DNA of 37,997 nt. Origin: Microbacterium sp. K24. GTDB taxonomy: Bacteria > Actinomycetota > Actinomycetes > Actinomycetales > Microbacteriaceae. The first letter of the stretch is position 1. Each line of letters opens with the position of its first letter. Location of the stretch: positions 1 to 37,997 of the forward strand of contig NZ_SSDJ01000153.1 in assembly GCF_004794465.1 (NCBI RefSeq). The letters are read 5' to 3'. The notes under the pieces are model-generated. The model had not been told where the DNA came from. It did no database searches and saw nothing but the letters and a program-made list of their open reading frames with translations. Shown piece after piece: positions 7,350 to 14,513 of this stretch. A program made the position numbers and the translations under genes.

Positions 7350-8864
7350 ATGACCGATCCCGATGACCGCACCGGCATCAACACCGACGCCGTCTTCGTC
7401 GAGGTGACCACCGCCGCCGGGCGGGTGCGCGGACGCTGGCGTCCGACGACGGGTGGCCGCGGGAATCCGCGATCGGCGGCGTTCCTCGGCATCCCGTTCG
7501 CGGAGCCGCCGGTGGGCGAGCGGCGGTTCCAGGCGCCGGTGCCGAAGGCGCCCTGGTCGGGCGTGCGCGATGCCCTCGAGTTCGCTCCCACCGCGCAGCG
7601 CGGCGACCCCGGGGTGACGCTCATCCCGGAGCCGAGCGTGCCGGGCGAGGCGACGCTGAACGTGAACGTCTTCACGCCTGACCCGACGGCCGCGGGCCTC
7701 CCGGTGCTGGTCTGGATCCACGGCGGCGGCTACTTCGCCGGGTCGCCGGCCAGCCCCTGGTACGACGGCCGCAACTTCAACCGCGACGGCGTCGTCACCG
7801 TGTCGATCTCGTACCGTCTCGGCTTCGACGGCTTCGGCTGGATCGAGGACGCGCCCTCGAACCGCGGCGTGCGCGACTGGCTGCTGGCACTCGAATGGGT
7901 GCAGCAGAACATCGGCGCGTTCGGCGGGGACCCGTCGCGCGTGACGATCGCGGGGCAGTCGGCCGGGGGCGGAGCGGTGCTGACCCTGCTCGGGATGGAG
8001 AGGGCACAGCACCTGTTCCACGGCGTGTACGCGATCTCGGGCGCCCTCGCGGATGTCTCGGCGGAGCGCGCGGAGACGTTCGGACGCGGTCTCGCCGCGA
8101 CGGCCGGGGTCGAGCCGACCGTCTCCGGGTTCTCGACGCTGAGCGAGGAGAGACTGCTTGCGATGCAGAAGAAGGCCACGCAGCTCGGGCCGTCGTCGCT
8201 CTCGACGGTCGTCGACGAAGGGCTGCCGCTCGGCCCGTCCATCGACGGCGACCTGCTGCCGCGCTCGACGAGGGAATCGCTGCGCGCGGGCGTCGGGGCC
8301 GACAAGCCGCTCGTGCTCGGAGCGACCGACGACGAGTTCACGATGGCGTTCGCCGGCGCTGCGGCGAAGGCGTTGCGCTGGGTGCCGCAGAACTTCCTGC
8401 TCGCGAAGCTCGGTCTGCCGCGGAGTGCCCGAGCCGCGTACCTCGCCGCCAACACCGATGTCGTCGGCCTCGGCAAGGCGCGTCTCGCCGGGCGTCTGCT
8501 GACCGACCGGATGTTCCGCTCGGCGCTGCTGAAGATCGTGGCCGACCGCGGTGACGCGCCGACCTGGGTGTACCGCTTCTCCTGGCCGTCGGGACACTTC
8601 GGCTTCGCCGAGCACTGCCTCGACGTGCCGTTCTTCTTCGACGGCCTGGACGGACCGTCGATGGAGCCGCTGGCGGGCCCGAACCCACCCCAGGAGCTGG
8701 CCGACGAACTGCACGGGGCCGCTGTCGCGTTCATCGAGAGCGGCGATCCGGGCTGGCCGCGGCACGAAGGGCCGGCCGGTATCGCGCGGGTGTACGACAC
8801 CCCCACACGCGACATCGCCGACGCCTACGCGTCTGTCCGTCCGCTGCTGGGCGCCGCGTCGTGA
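7350..8864 (+). CDS. Type B carboxylesterase/lipase
   Basis: A 504-residue carboxylesterase. Key elements are the oxyanion loop HGGGY (His124-Gly127), the nucleophile elbow GQSAGG with Ser204, probable acid Glu329 (GATDDEF) and His422 (EHCLDVPFFF). The N-terminal block LGIPFAEPPVGERRFQAP is diagnostic. The usual EDCLxLNVxxP is changed to GEATLNVNVFTPD. No signal peptide is visible, so it is probably cytoplasmic. The ATG at 7350 is chosen because AGGAG lies nine bases upstream (7336-7340); an alternative ATG at 7320 overlaps the MFS stop but lacks spacing for a ribosome site. It overlaps the PAP2 gene by GTGA. It presumably hydrolyses the compound handled by the MFS protein and is controlled by the same TetR repressor. 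Confidence 0.92.
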   Translation: MTDPDDRTGINTDAVFVEVTTAAGRVRGRWRPTTGGRGNPRSAAFLGIPFAEPPVGERRFQAPVPKAPWSGVRDALEFAPTAQRGDPGVTLIPEPSVPGEATLNVNVFTPDPTAAGLPVLVWIHGGGYFAGSPASPWYDGRNFNRDGVVTVSISYRLGFDGFGWIEDAPSNRGVRDWLLALEWVQQNIGAFGGDPSRVTIAGQSAGGGAVLTLLGMERAQHLFHGVYAISGALADVSAERAETFGRGLAATAGVEPTVSGFSTLSEERLLAMQKKATQLGPSSLSTVVDEGLPLGPSIDGDLLPRSTRESLRAGVGADKPLVLGATDDEFTMAFAGAAAKALRWVPQNFLLAKLGLPRSARAAYLAANTDVVGLGKARLAGRLLTDRMFRSALLKIVADRGDAPTWVYRFSWPSGHFGFAEHCLDVPFFFDGLDGPSMEPLAGPNPPQELADELHGAAVAFIESGDPGWPRHEGPAGIARVYDTPTRDIADAYASVRPLLGAAS

Positions 8865-9610
8865 CCGCGGTGCAGACGGCCGGGTCCTCGACCCGGCCGG
8901 TGACGGTCGTGCGCCCGCGATGGATGCTGTGGACGGCACTCGGACTGCTGATCGTGTTCATCGCGCTCGCGCTCGGGGTGCTCGCGGCCCCGGATGCGCC
9001 GTGGTCGCAGGCGCTCGACGACCTGTGGCGGGGTCTCGTCGGCGTCGGGCCCGACTCCTGGCTGCCGGCGTTCGCACTGGCGCAGCTCTTCCAGCATCTC
9101 GGTCAGCTTCCCGGGGCGGTGCTGATGATGATCCTGCTGCCCCTGGCACTGGTGCTGGTCGGTCGCTGGCGGTCGGCGCTCTTCGTTATCGCGGTGCAGC
9201 TGGCCGGCCCCGGACTGCTGTCGCAGCTGACGAAGAACCTCGTCGATCGGCCGCGTCCGGTCGAGGACACGGTGGCGGGGCTCTTCGGACCGCTCGTGCA
9301 GGTCGACCACGGGTCGTTCCCGTCGGGCCACTCGGTGAGCATGGCGGCGATCATCATCACCGTGCTCGCCCTGATCCCGGCCTCCGCGGTCTGGGCGCGA
9401 CGGATCTGGATCGTGCTCGGCATCCTGCTGGCGGCGGGGATGGTCTGGCAGCGCACGCTCATCAACGCGCACTGGTTCTCCGACACGTGCGCGGGACTGA
9501 TCGGCGGCACCGCCGTCGCCGTGCTGCTGTGGTGGGCGTTCCTGCCCTGGCTCCGCAGAGACCACGAACGGCGGGTGTGGTTCCTGCGGACGGCGGATGC
9601 CGCGAGCTGA
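8861..9610 (+). CDS. PAP2-family membrane phosphatase
   Basis: A 249-residue membrane protein with about five to six hydrophobic helices and the three phosphatidic acid phosphatase motifs: KNLVDRPRP (motif 1), PSGHS (motif 2, with catalytic His) and RTLINAHWFSD (motif 3, Arg, His and Asp). It should dephosphorylate lipid phosphates such as phosphatidate or undecaprenyl diphosphate at the outer face of the membrane. The GTG start overlaps the esterase stop, placing it in the MFS-esterase operon, but PAP2 genes are common passengers and a direct functional link is not evident. It converges with the DUF3237 gene with a gap of only ten bases and no terminator in between. Confidence 0.92.
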   Translation: MTAVQTAGSSTRPVTVVRPRWMLWTALGLLIVFIALALGVLAAPDAPWSQALDDLWRGLVGVGPDSWLPAFALAQLFQHLGQLPGAVLMMILLPLALVLVGRWRSALFVIAVQLAGPGLLSQLTKNLVDRPRPVEDTVAGLFGPLVQVDHGSFPSGHSVSMAAIIITVLALIPASAVWARRIWIVLGILLAAGMVWQRTLINAHWFSDTCAGLIGGTAVAVLLWWAFLPWLRRDHERRVWFLRTADAAS

Positions 9611-9620
9611 GGTCGTTCCG

Positions 9621-10097
9621 TCAGGCGACGCGGTGCGCCCGGTAGTGCACCGCGTTCGCCTGGCGTTGCGCGACCGCGATGAACAGGCTGCGCTGGAGGT
9701 GCGCGAGGGCGGGGGCCGCGGTCTCGATCTGCACGGTCGTGCGGAAGTAGTAGGAGTGGGGATCGACGTCCTCCGCGCGGCCCAGCCTCTCCAGCACCTC
9801 GGGCGATCCGGTGCGCAGCCCGGTCGCGTGCAGCAGCAGGAGGTCGCCGGAGGTCGTGCGGGCCGAGTAGCGCCCGTCGATCTCGATCGTGCCGTCGGCG
9901 CGCACCCGCTGCCAGTCGGCGCCCCCGGGGAGGATCTCGGCCTCTACGGCGCCCGTGATCCGGCCGCCGAGGATCGGCACGACGCGGCGGTGGCCGATGC
10001 TGGTGTCGCCGTGGTCCTCCAGGGCTCCGAGGTCGACCGAGACGTCGAAGGCGGGCTCGAAGGCGGGAGCGGGCAGTCGGTCGTGCGGAGCGGTCAT
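9621..10097 (-). CDS. DUF3237 protein (paralogue 1 of 3)
   Basis: A 158-residue protein of the DUF3237 family. Shared blocks with the two other copies in the window are PILGGRITG, then ILPGGADW, an aromatic-Tyr segment GRYSARTTSGD and YYFRTTVQIET, followed by a LFIAVAQ-type last strand. The family forms small beta-barrel proteins of unknown function; no catalytic residue set is established to my knowledge. The start at 10097 overlaps the stop of the MarR gene (ATGA), so it is the last gene of a monooxygenase-MarR-DUF3237 operon. It is the most divergent of the three copies. Association with oxidative or hydrolytic catabolic genes at all three positions suggests a role in small-molecule degradation, which is inference. 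Confidence 0.85.
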   Translation of the reverse strand: MTAPHDRLPAPAFEPAFDVSVDLGALEDHGDTSIGHRRVVPILGGRITGAVEAEILPGGADWQRVRADGTIEIDGRYSARTTSGDLLLLHATGLRTGSPEVLERLGRAEDVDPHSYYFRTTVQIETAAPALAHLQRSLFIAVAQRQANAVHYRAHRVA

Positions 10098-10570
10098 TCG
10101 TCTTCCTCCGGGATCGTGGAGGCGGGGGCATCCGCTCCGGTGAGTGCCGCGCACAGGCGCTCGAGAGCGGGGAGCGCGGCGCCGAGAGCGGAGCGATCCG
10201 CGTCGTCGAGGGCGAGGCTCACGCGCGCGACGAGGGCGGAGTTCACGGCATCGAACCGGTCGAACAGGTCGAGTGCGCGCGCGGAGGCGCGCACGACGAC
10301 CCGGCGCCCGTCGGACGGATCGGGACCGCGTTCGATCAGGCCCTCCGTCTCCATCGTGCCGAGCAGGTTGCTCACGGTCGGCCTGCTCAGATTGAGCACC
10401 GCGGAGATCTCGGCGGGGCCTCGGCCGAGGCCCCGCGGCAGGGTGCGGAGCACGTCGATCTGGGCCTCCGAGAGCTCCGGGAGTCCGGCTTCCGCGCGCG
10501 TCGCCGCCAGCAGGGCGCGGCGCAGCGGCGAGATGACGGCGGCGAGCCGTGCGGCGTCGAAGCCGGTCAT
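10094..10570 (-). CDS. MarR-family transcriptional regulator
   Basis: A 158-residue winged-helix regulator. The HTH reads GPAEISAVLNLSRPTVSNLLGTME, then EGLIERGPDPSDGRRVVV, the MarR wing with its Asp-Gly-Arg-Arg motif. Dimerisation helices flank it on both sides. Start and stop each overlap the neighbours by four bases (ATGA), so it is translationally coupled between the FAD monooxygenase and DUF3237. The 21-bp palindrome at the operon promoter has the size and symmetry of a MarR site, so an autorepressor responding to an aromatic or phenolic ligand is the natural model. The ligand is not identifiable. Confidence 0.92.
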   Translation of the reverse strand: MTGFDAARLAAVISPLRRALLAATRAEAGLPELSEAQIDVLRTLPRGLGRGPAEISAVLNLSRPTVSNLLGTMETEGLIERGPDPSDGRRVVVRASARALDLFDRFDAVNSALVARVSLALDDADRSALGAALPALERLCAALTGADAPASTIPEEDE

Positions 10571-11883
10571 GACCGCGCGCCGCTCGACGCCTCGGTGATG
10601 CGATCGAGCACAGGGGCCGGTCCGGGGGTCGACGTCGGGGTCAGGGACGCGCGCTCGTTGAGGAGCTCCGGCAGGAAGCCGGCCGCGACCTTGTAGTCGG
10701 TCGCGATCTGCTGACGTTCGGCCAGGGGGATCACCTGGTCGATGTCGGCGAAGCCCTCCGGTGCACGCTCGAAGGCGAGCAGCATCACGCGCTCGGGTCC
10801 GGTGGCGCGCGTTCCGGCGAGCAGGGCCGTCATCGCGGGGCGGCGTGCCTCTTCGTAGCGGGCGAGCGCCGCTTCGATGCCGGCGGGGGAGCCCTCGGCG
10901 GTGGCCAGCTGGAAGGCGAGCGTGCGAGCGTCGAGGATCGCCTGCGACCCGCCGTTCGACCCGTTGGGGTACATGGCGTGCGCGGCGTCGCCGAGCAGCG
11001 TGGTGCGACCGAACGTCCAGCGCGGCAGCGGATCGCGGTCGACCATCGGGTACTCGAGGATCTCCTCGGCGCGGGCGATCGCGGCGGGCACGTCGAGCCA
11101 GTCGAAGCTCCAGCCGCGGAACAGCTCCGCGATCGGCGCCGGGTCGACCGCACGGTTCCAGTCCGCGTCGCCGCTGCCGCCCACGCGGCGCTCGGCGATG
11201 AAGTTCACGAGCATGTCTCCCGCGGCATCCACGTCGGACAGGGGGTAGGCGACGAACTTCTGCTCGCCGTCGCCGGCCATGATCATGGTGCGCCCGTCGA
11301 GGAACGCGGGGATGCGGGTGATGCCGCGCCACAGGGTGAGGCCGCCCCAGGGCGGAGCACCCTCGGCGGGATAGCGCTGGGCGCGGAGGGCGGAGTGGAT
11401 GCCGTCGGCGGCGATGATCACGTCAGCGGTCTCGGCGACCTCGCCGTCGTCGGTCGCGAAGCGCGCGGTCTCGGTGCCGTCGGCGTTCGAGACCGTCTCG
11501 ATCAGGCGATGACCGAGGCGGATCGGCGTGGCGAGGCGGGCCTCGGCGAGATCGCGGAGCGCGAGCTGCAGGCGGCCGCGGTGCACGGACAGCTGCGGCC
11601 AGCGGTAGCCGGCGTCGAGCCCGCGCGGCTCGCCCCAGATCTCCTGACCGCGGCGCGTGAAGTAGCGCAGCGTCGAGGGGGTGACGCCCTCGACCGCGAT
11701 CGTGTCGGCGACGCCGAGCTCGGTGAGTTCGCGCATCGCGTGGGGCAGCAGGTTGATGCCGACCCCGAGGCCGCGGATGGCCGCACTGCGCTCGTACACG
11801 GTGACGTCGTGCAGTCCTGCCTCGTGCAGGCTCACTGCGGCGGCCAGGCCTCCGATGCCCGCGCCGATGATGATGATCTTCAT
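10567..11883 (-). CDS. FAD-dependent monooxygenase, PhzS/salicylate hydroxylase-like
   Basis: A 438-residue group A flavoprotein monooxygenase. The N-terminus is IIIGAGIGGLAAAVSLHEAG (FAD ADP-binding fold, residues 4-23), followed by YERSA; the middle has the DVIIAADGIHSALR DG-type motif, and near residues 295-315 is GDAAHAMYPNGSNGGSQAI, the second FAD motif. The GDAAH.MYPNGSNG form is closest to phenazine monooxygenase PhzS and related flavin oxidoreductases. It would hydroxylate an aromatic or heteroaromatic substrate using NAD(P)H and oxygen. It heads a three-gene operon with a MarR regulator and DUF3237. The ATG is preceded by CAGGAGAG at suitable spacing. No phenazine synthesis genes are present, so a catabolic role is more likely. 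Confidence 0.9.
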   Translation of the reverse strand: MKIIIIGAGIGGLAAAVSLHEAGLHDVTVYERSAAIRGLGVGINLLPHAMRELTELGVADTIAVEGVTPSTLRYFTRRGQEIWGEPRGLDAGYRWPQLSVHRGRLQLALRDLAEARLATPIRLGHRLIETVSNADGTETARFATDDGEVAETADVIIAADGIHSALRAQRYPAEGAPPWGGLTLWRGITRIPAFLDGRTMIMAGDGEQKFVAYPLSDVDAAGDMLVNFIAERRVGGSGDADWNRAVDPAPIAELFRGWSFDWLDVPAAIARAEEILEYPMVDRDPLPRWTFGRTTLLGDAAHAMYPNGSNGGSQAILDARTLAFQLATAEGSPAGIEAALARYEEARRPAMTALLAGTRATGPERVMLLAFERAPEGFADIDQVIPLAERQQIATDYKVAAGFLPELLNERASLTPTSTPGPAPVLDRITEASSGARS

Positions 11884-11918
11884 CGATCTCTCCTGATCCC
11901 TGCTCGTGCTGAGCAGTG

Positions 11919-11924
11919 ATTATA
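11919..11924 (-). promoter_or_regulatory. Consensus -10 (TATAAT) of the monooxygenase operon
   Basis: Read on the minus strand, this is a perfect TATAAT, which is rare in such GC-rich DNA. It lies 36 bases before the ATG and overlaps the palindrome at 11922-11942 by three bases. No good -35 is seen. Confidence 0.7.
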
Positions 11925-11942
11925 GTTTTGTCACAAAACTAT
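11922..11942. promoter_or_regulatory. MarR-type operator: perfect 10-bp inverted repeat with 1-base centre
   Basis: The arms are ATAGTTTTGT and ACAAAACTAT around a single C. The site fills the -10/-35 spacer of the monooxygenase-marR-DUF3237 promoter. The AT-rich sequence stands out from its surroundings. The MarR product of the operon is the obvious ligand; the TetR encoded just upstream is a less likely alternative because it has its own palindrome. Confidence 0.8.
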
Positions 11943-11961
11943 CTGGAGCGCAAGGAGAATC

Positions 11962-12639
11962 TCAGGTCGGGGACGCCGCGCGCTTCGCCGAGTCGATGAC
12001 GAGTTCGACACCGCTCAGGAAGAGGTCGCGGTCGCGCAGCTCGGAGAGCAGCACGGAGTGCTGGGCGATGAGCGGGAACGTGCGCGGATCGGCGAGCAGC
12101 GGAGCGTCGACCCACGGATCGCCCTCGTCGTCCGTCCAATGCTCCGCCCTCGCCCGCGAGATTCCCGCGGCGAGCGACAGCACGTGGGACGCGAGGAGTG
12201 CGTAGTGCCGCACGAGCTCGTCGCCGTCGAGGCCGCAGCGCTGGAACCCGTCGAGCATGAGCTCGATGGCGGCGAGCTCGCCGGGGCCGTGCGTCGTGAG
12301 GGTCATCGCCTCGGCGCCGATCGCGGGATGCCGCATGAAGAGGTCGAGCGTCGCGACGGCGAGTTCGCGGAGGCGGTCGTCCCAGCGCTCGGCCGGGCTC
12401 GTGACCGTCTGCACGGCACGGCCGTTGAGCTCGTCCAGCAGCGCGCCCATCAGCGCGTCCTTGCTCTGGAAGTGCCGGTAGATGGCGGTCGGATCGGCGC
12501 CCAGCCGCGAGCCGAGGTCTCGCACCGAGATCGACGTGACTCCCGGGGTGCCGGCGAGCTCGAGACCGGCGTCGACGATGAGCGCTCGGTCGAGCCGGGT
12601 CCGCTTCGCGGGCCGGTCCTTCTTCGTGACCGTGCTCAT
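11962..12639 (-). CDS. TetR-family regulator, divergent from the amidohydrolase/ABC operon
   Basis: A 225-residue TetR-type regulator. The HTH comprises LDRALIVDAGLELAG, then SISVRDLGSRLGADPTAIYRHF and SKDALMGALLDEL (about residues 15-60). The C-terminal domain, with WDDRLRELAVATLDLFMRHPAI and a long helical tail, resembles the TetR_C class of larger regulators. The ATG at 12639 follows GAAGAAGGGGG at the right distance; the alternative ATG codons at 12666/12663 have no ribosome site. It is divergent from the amidohydrolase gene at 12807, and the two promoters share one palindrome, so it probably represses both directions and is released by the imported compound or a derivative. Confidence 0.9.
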   Translation of the reverse strand: MSTVTKKDRPAKRTRLDRALIVDAGLELAGTPGVTSISVRDLGSRLGADPTAIYRHFQSKDALMGALLDELNGRAVQTVTSPAERWDDRLRELAVATLDLFMRHPAIGAEAMTLTTHGPGELAAIELMLDGFQRCGLDGDELVRHYALLASHVLSLAAGISRARAEHWTDDEGDPWVDAPLLADPRTFPLIAQHSVLLSELRDRDLFLSGVELVIDSAKRAASPT

Positions 12640-12704
12640 CGGGCCCCCTTCTTCCTCGTCCATCATCGCAGTCCGTGCGGATCCTCACGTGATCCGACGC
12701 TCTC

Positions 12705-12733
12705 AATCTAGTTCGAGTCCCAACCGTGGTCAA
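12705..12733 (-). promoter_or_regulatory. Promoter of the tetR gene (TTGACC-17-TAGATT)
   Basis: On the minus strand, -35 TTGACC occupies 12728-12733 and -10 TAGATT occupies 12705-12710, with a 17-base spacer. The -35 lies largely inside the palindrome 12729-12743. Confidence 0.7.
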
Positions 12734-12743
12734 CAGTGTTGAC
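12729..12743. promoter_or_regulatory. TetR operator palindrome shared by two divergent promoters
   Basis: GTCAACA and its reverse complement flank a single G. The two -35 hexamers of the divergent promoters are its two halves, so one bound dimer would cover both. A further AACAG/CTGTT repeat spans 12732-12752. Confidence 0.75.
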
Positions 12744-12767
12744 ATCGCTGTTGTCGGAGGCTAGCGT
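12739..12767 (+). promoter_or_regulatory. Promoter of the amidohydrolase/ABC operon (TTGACA-17-TAGCGT)
   Basis: A consensus -35 TTGACA at 12739-12744, a 17-base spacer and -10 TAGCGT at 12762-12767 precede the ATG at 12807. The -35 overlaps the palindrome 12729-12743. Confidence 0.75.
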
Positions 12768-12806
12768 GATCGCCATTCCCCTTCGATGCTGCAGAGAGGC
12801 AGGACG

Positions 12807-14513
12807 ATGTCCTCCGAACTCGTGTTCCACGGCGGTGCGGTCTTCACCGGCACCGGCGCCCCCCTTGAGGGTCAGGCCGTGATCGTCCGCGACGGGCGCA
12901 TCGCCGCCGTCGTCCCGGAGGCGGAGGTCGCCGCACATGCCTCGGCCGACGCCACCCGCGTCGATCTCGCCGGCGCGCTGCTCAGCCCCGGGTTCCAAGA
13001 CGCGCACATCCACCCCGTCGGCGGCGGCGTCGAACTCCTGCAGTGCAACCTCACCGAGGCCGAGGACGCCGCGCAGACCGCGGCGCTCATCCGCGCCTAC
13101 GCCGAGGCGCACCCCGACGAGGAGTGGATCCTCGGTGGCGGGTGGAGCATGGACAGCTTCCCCGGCGGCAACCCGCCGCGCGGCCTGCTCGATGAGGCGG
13201 CGGGCGGACGCCCCGTGCTGCTGCAGAGCCGCGACCACCACAGCACCTGGGCGAGCACGGCCGCGATCGAGCGCGCCGGGATCACCGCCGCGACCCCCGA
13301 CCCGGACGACGGGCGCATCGTGCGCGAAGCCGACGGCTTCCCGGCCGGCACCTTCCACGAGGGGGCGGCGAATCTGTTCGCCGCGGTGCGTCCGGCGACC
13401 TCGGACGACCTCGCCTACCAGGGTCTGCTGCGCGCACAGGACGAGCTCATCGCCCTCGGCATCACGGGCTGGCAGGATGCGATGGTCGGTGCAGGATCGG
13501 GAGGGATGGCCGACCCTCTCGCCGCGTACGAGCGCGCGGCGGCCGACGGCCGTCTGCTCGTGCACGTCGTGGGCGCCCAGTGGTGGGCGCGCGACGGAGG
13601 GATCGACCAGGTCGAGCGGATGGCCGAGCGTCGTGAGCGCGCCGCCGCCGCGCACCCCGACCGCCGCATCGACCTCGGCACCACGAAGATCATGGTCGAC
13701 GGCGTCGCCGAGAACCAGACCGCCGCCATGCTGACCCCGTATCGCGACGAGACCGGTCACGACACCTGCAACCACGGCCTCAGCTTCATCGATCCGGAGA
13801 AACTGCGCGAGTACGTGACGGCGCTCGACGCCGCCGGCCAGCAGGTGCACATGCATGCGCTCGGCGACCGGGCCGTGCGCGAGGCGCTCGATGCGCTGCA
13901 GGTCGCCCGCGACGCGAACGGCGACACCGACGGCCGACACCACCTCGCCCACCTGCAGGTCGTCGCGCCCGACGACGTCTCGCGCTTCGCGCCGCTCGAT
14001 GCGATCGCCAACATCCAGGCGCTCTGGGCCACGCATGAAGACCAGCTCGACGAGCTCACGCTGCCGTTCCTGCAGGACGGCCAGGTCGACCGGCAGTACC
14101 CGTTCGGCGACCTCGTCCGCGAGGGCGCGCGCCTCGCCGCCGGCAGCGACTGGCCGGTCTCGACGGCCGATCCGCTCGCGGCGATCCACGTCGCCGTGAA
14201 CCGCGCCTACCCCGGTTCGGAGCGGCCGCCGCTCGGCGGCGAGCACCAGCGGCTCGCCCTCGAGACCGCGTTCGCCGCCTACACCTCGGGGTCGGCGTAC
14301 GTGAATCGCCGCGAGAGCGATACCGGCAGCATCCGCGCGGGGTATCTCGCCAACCTCGTCGTCATCGAGCCGGACCCGTTCGGCATCCCGGCGGCGGACC
14401 TCCACACCGCCAGGGTCGCGTCGACCTGGATCGAAGGACGACGCGTGCACTCCGCATCCGACACCACCGCACCCGCCCCTGCTGTTCCCGACACCCACCG
14501 CAAGGAGTCCTGA
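12807..14513 (+). CDS. YtcJ-like metal-dependent amidohydrolase (amidohydrolase family 3), copy A
   Basis: A 568-residue amidohydrolase. The TIM-barrel metal ligands are visible: HIH (His67, His69), Lys294 in TKIMVDG (probable carboxylated lysine), His348/His350 in VHMHALGDRA, the HHLAHL motif (His378-His382) and Asp448 in GSDWPVS. The family hydrolyses N-acyl or cyclic amides, formamides and similar bonds; members such as YtcJ and NfdA have varied substrates. No signal peptide is present, so it is cytoplasmic and acts after uptake. ATG 12807 follows AGGCAGG. It opens an operon whose other four genes encode a complete ABC importer, joined by one-to-four-base overlaps. It is clearly paralogous with the enzyme at 19552-21219. 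The Pro/Ala-rich last 20 residues differ from copy B. Confidence 0.92.
   Translation: MSSELVFHGGAVFTGTGAPLEGQAVIVRDGRIAAVVPEAEVAAHASADATRVDLAGALLSPGFQDAHIHPVGGGVELLQCNLTEAEDAAQTAALIRAYAEAHPDEEWILGGGWSMDSFPGGNPPRGLLDEAAGGRPVLLQSRDHHSTWASTAAIERAGITAATPDPDDGRIVREADGFPAGTFHEGAANLFAAVRPATSDDLAYQGLLRAQDELIALGITGWQDAMVGAGSGGMADPLAAYERAAADGRLLVHVVGAQWWARDGGIDQVERMAERRERAAAAHPDRRIDLGTTKIMVDGVAENQTAAMLTPYRDETGHDTCNHGLSFIDPEKLREYVTALDAAGQQVHMHALGDRAVREALDALQVARDANGDTDGRHHLAHLQVVAPDDVSRFAPLDAIANIQALWATHEDQLDELTLPFLQDGQVDRQYPFGDLVREGARLAAGSDWPVSTADPLAAIHVAVNRAYPGSERPPLGGEHQRLALETAFAAYTSGSAYVNRRESDTGSIRAGYLANLVVIEPDPFGIPAADLHTARVASTWIEGRRVHSASDTTAPAPAVPDTHRKES

Noticed and set aside
10567..11883. Phenazine biosynthesis gene phzS
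   Set aside because: Although the motifs resemble PhzS, no other phz genes are present and the operon carries MarR and DUF3237, so only the family-level call is kept.
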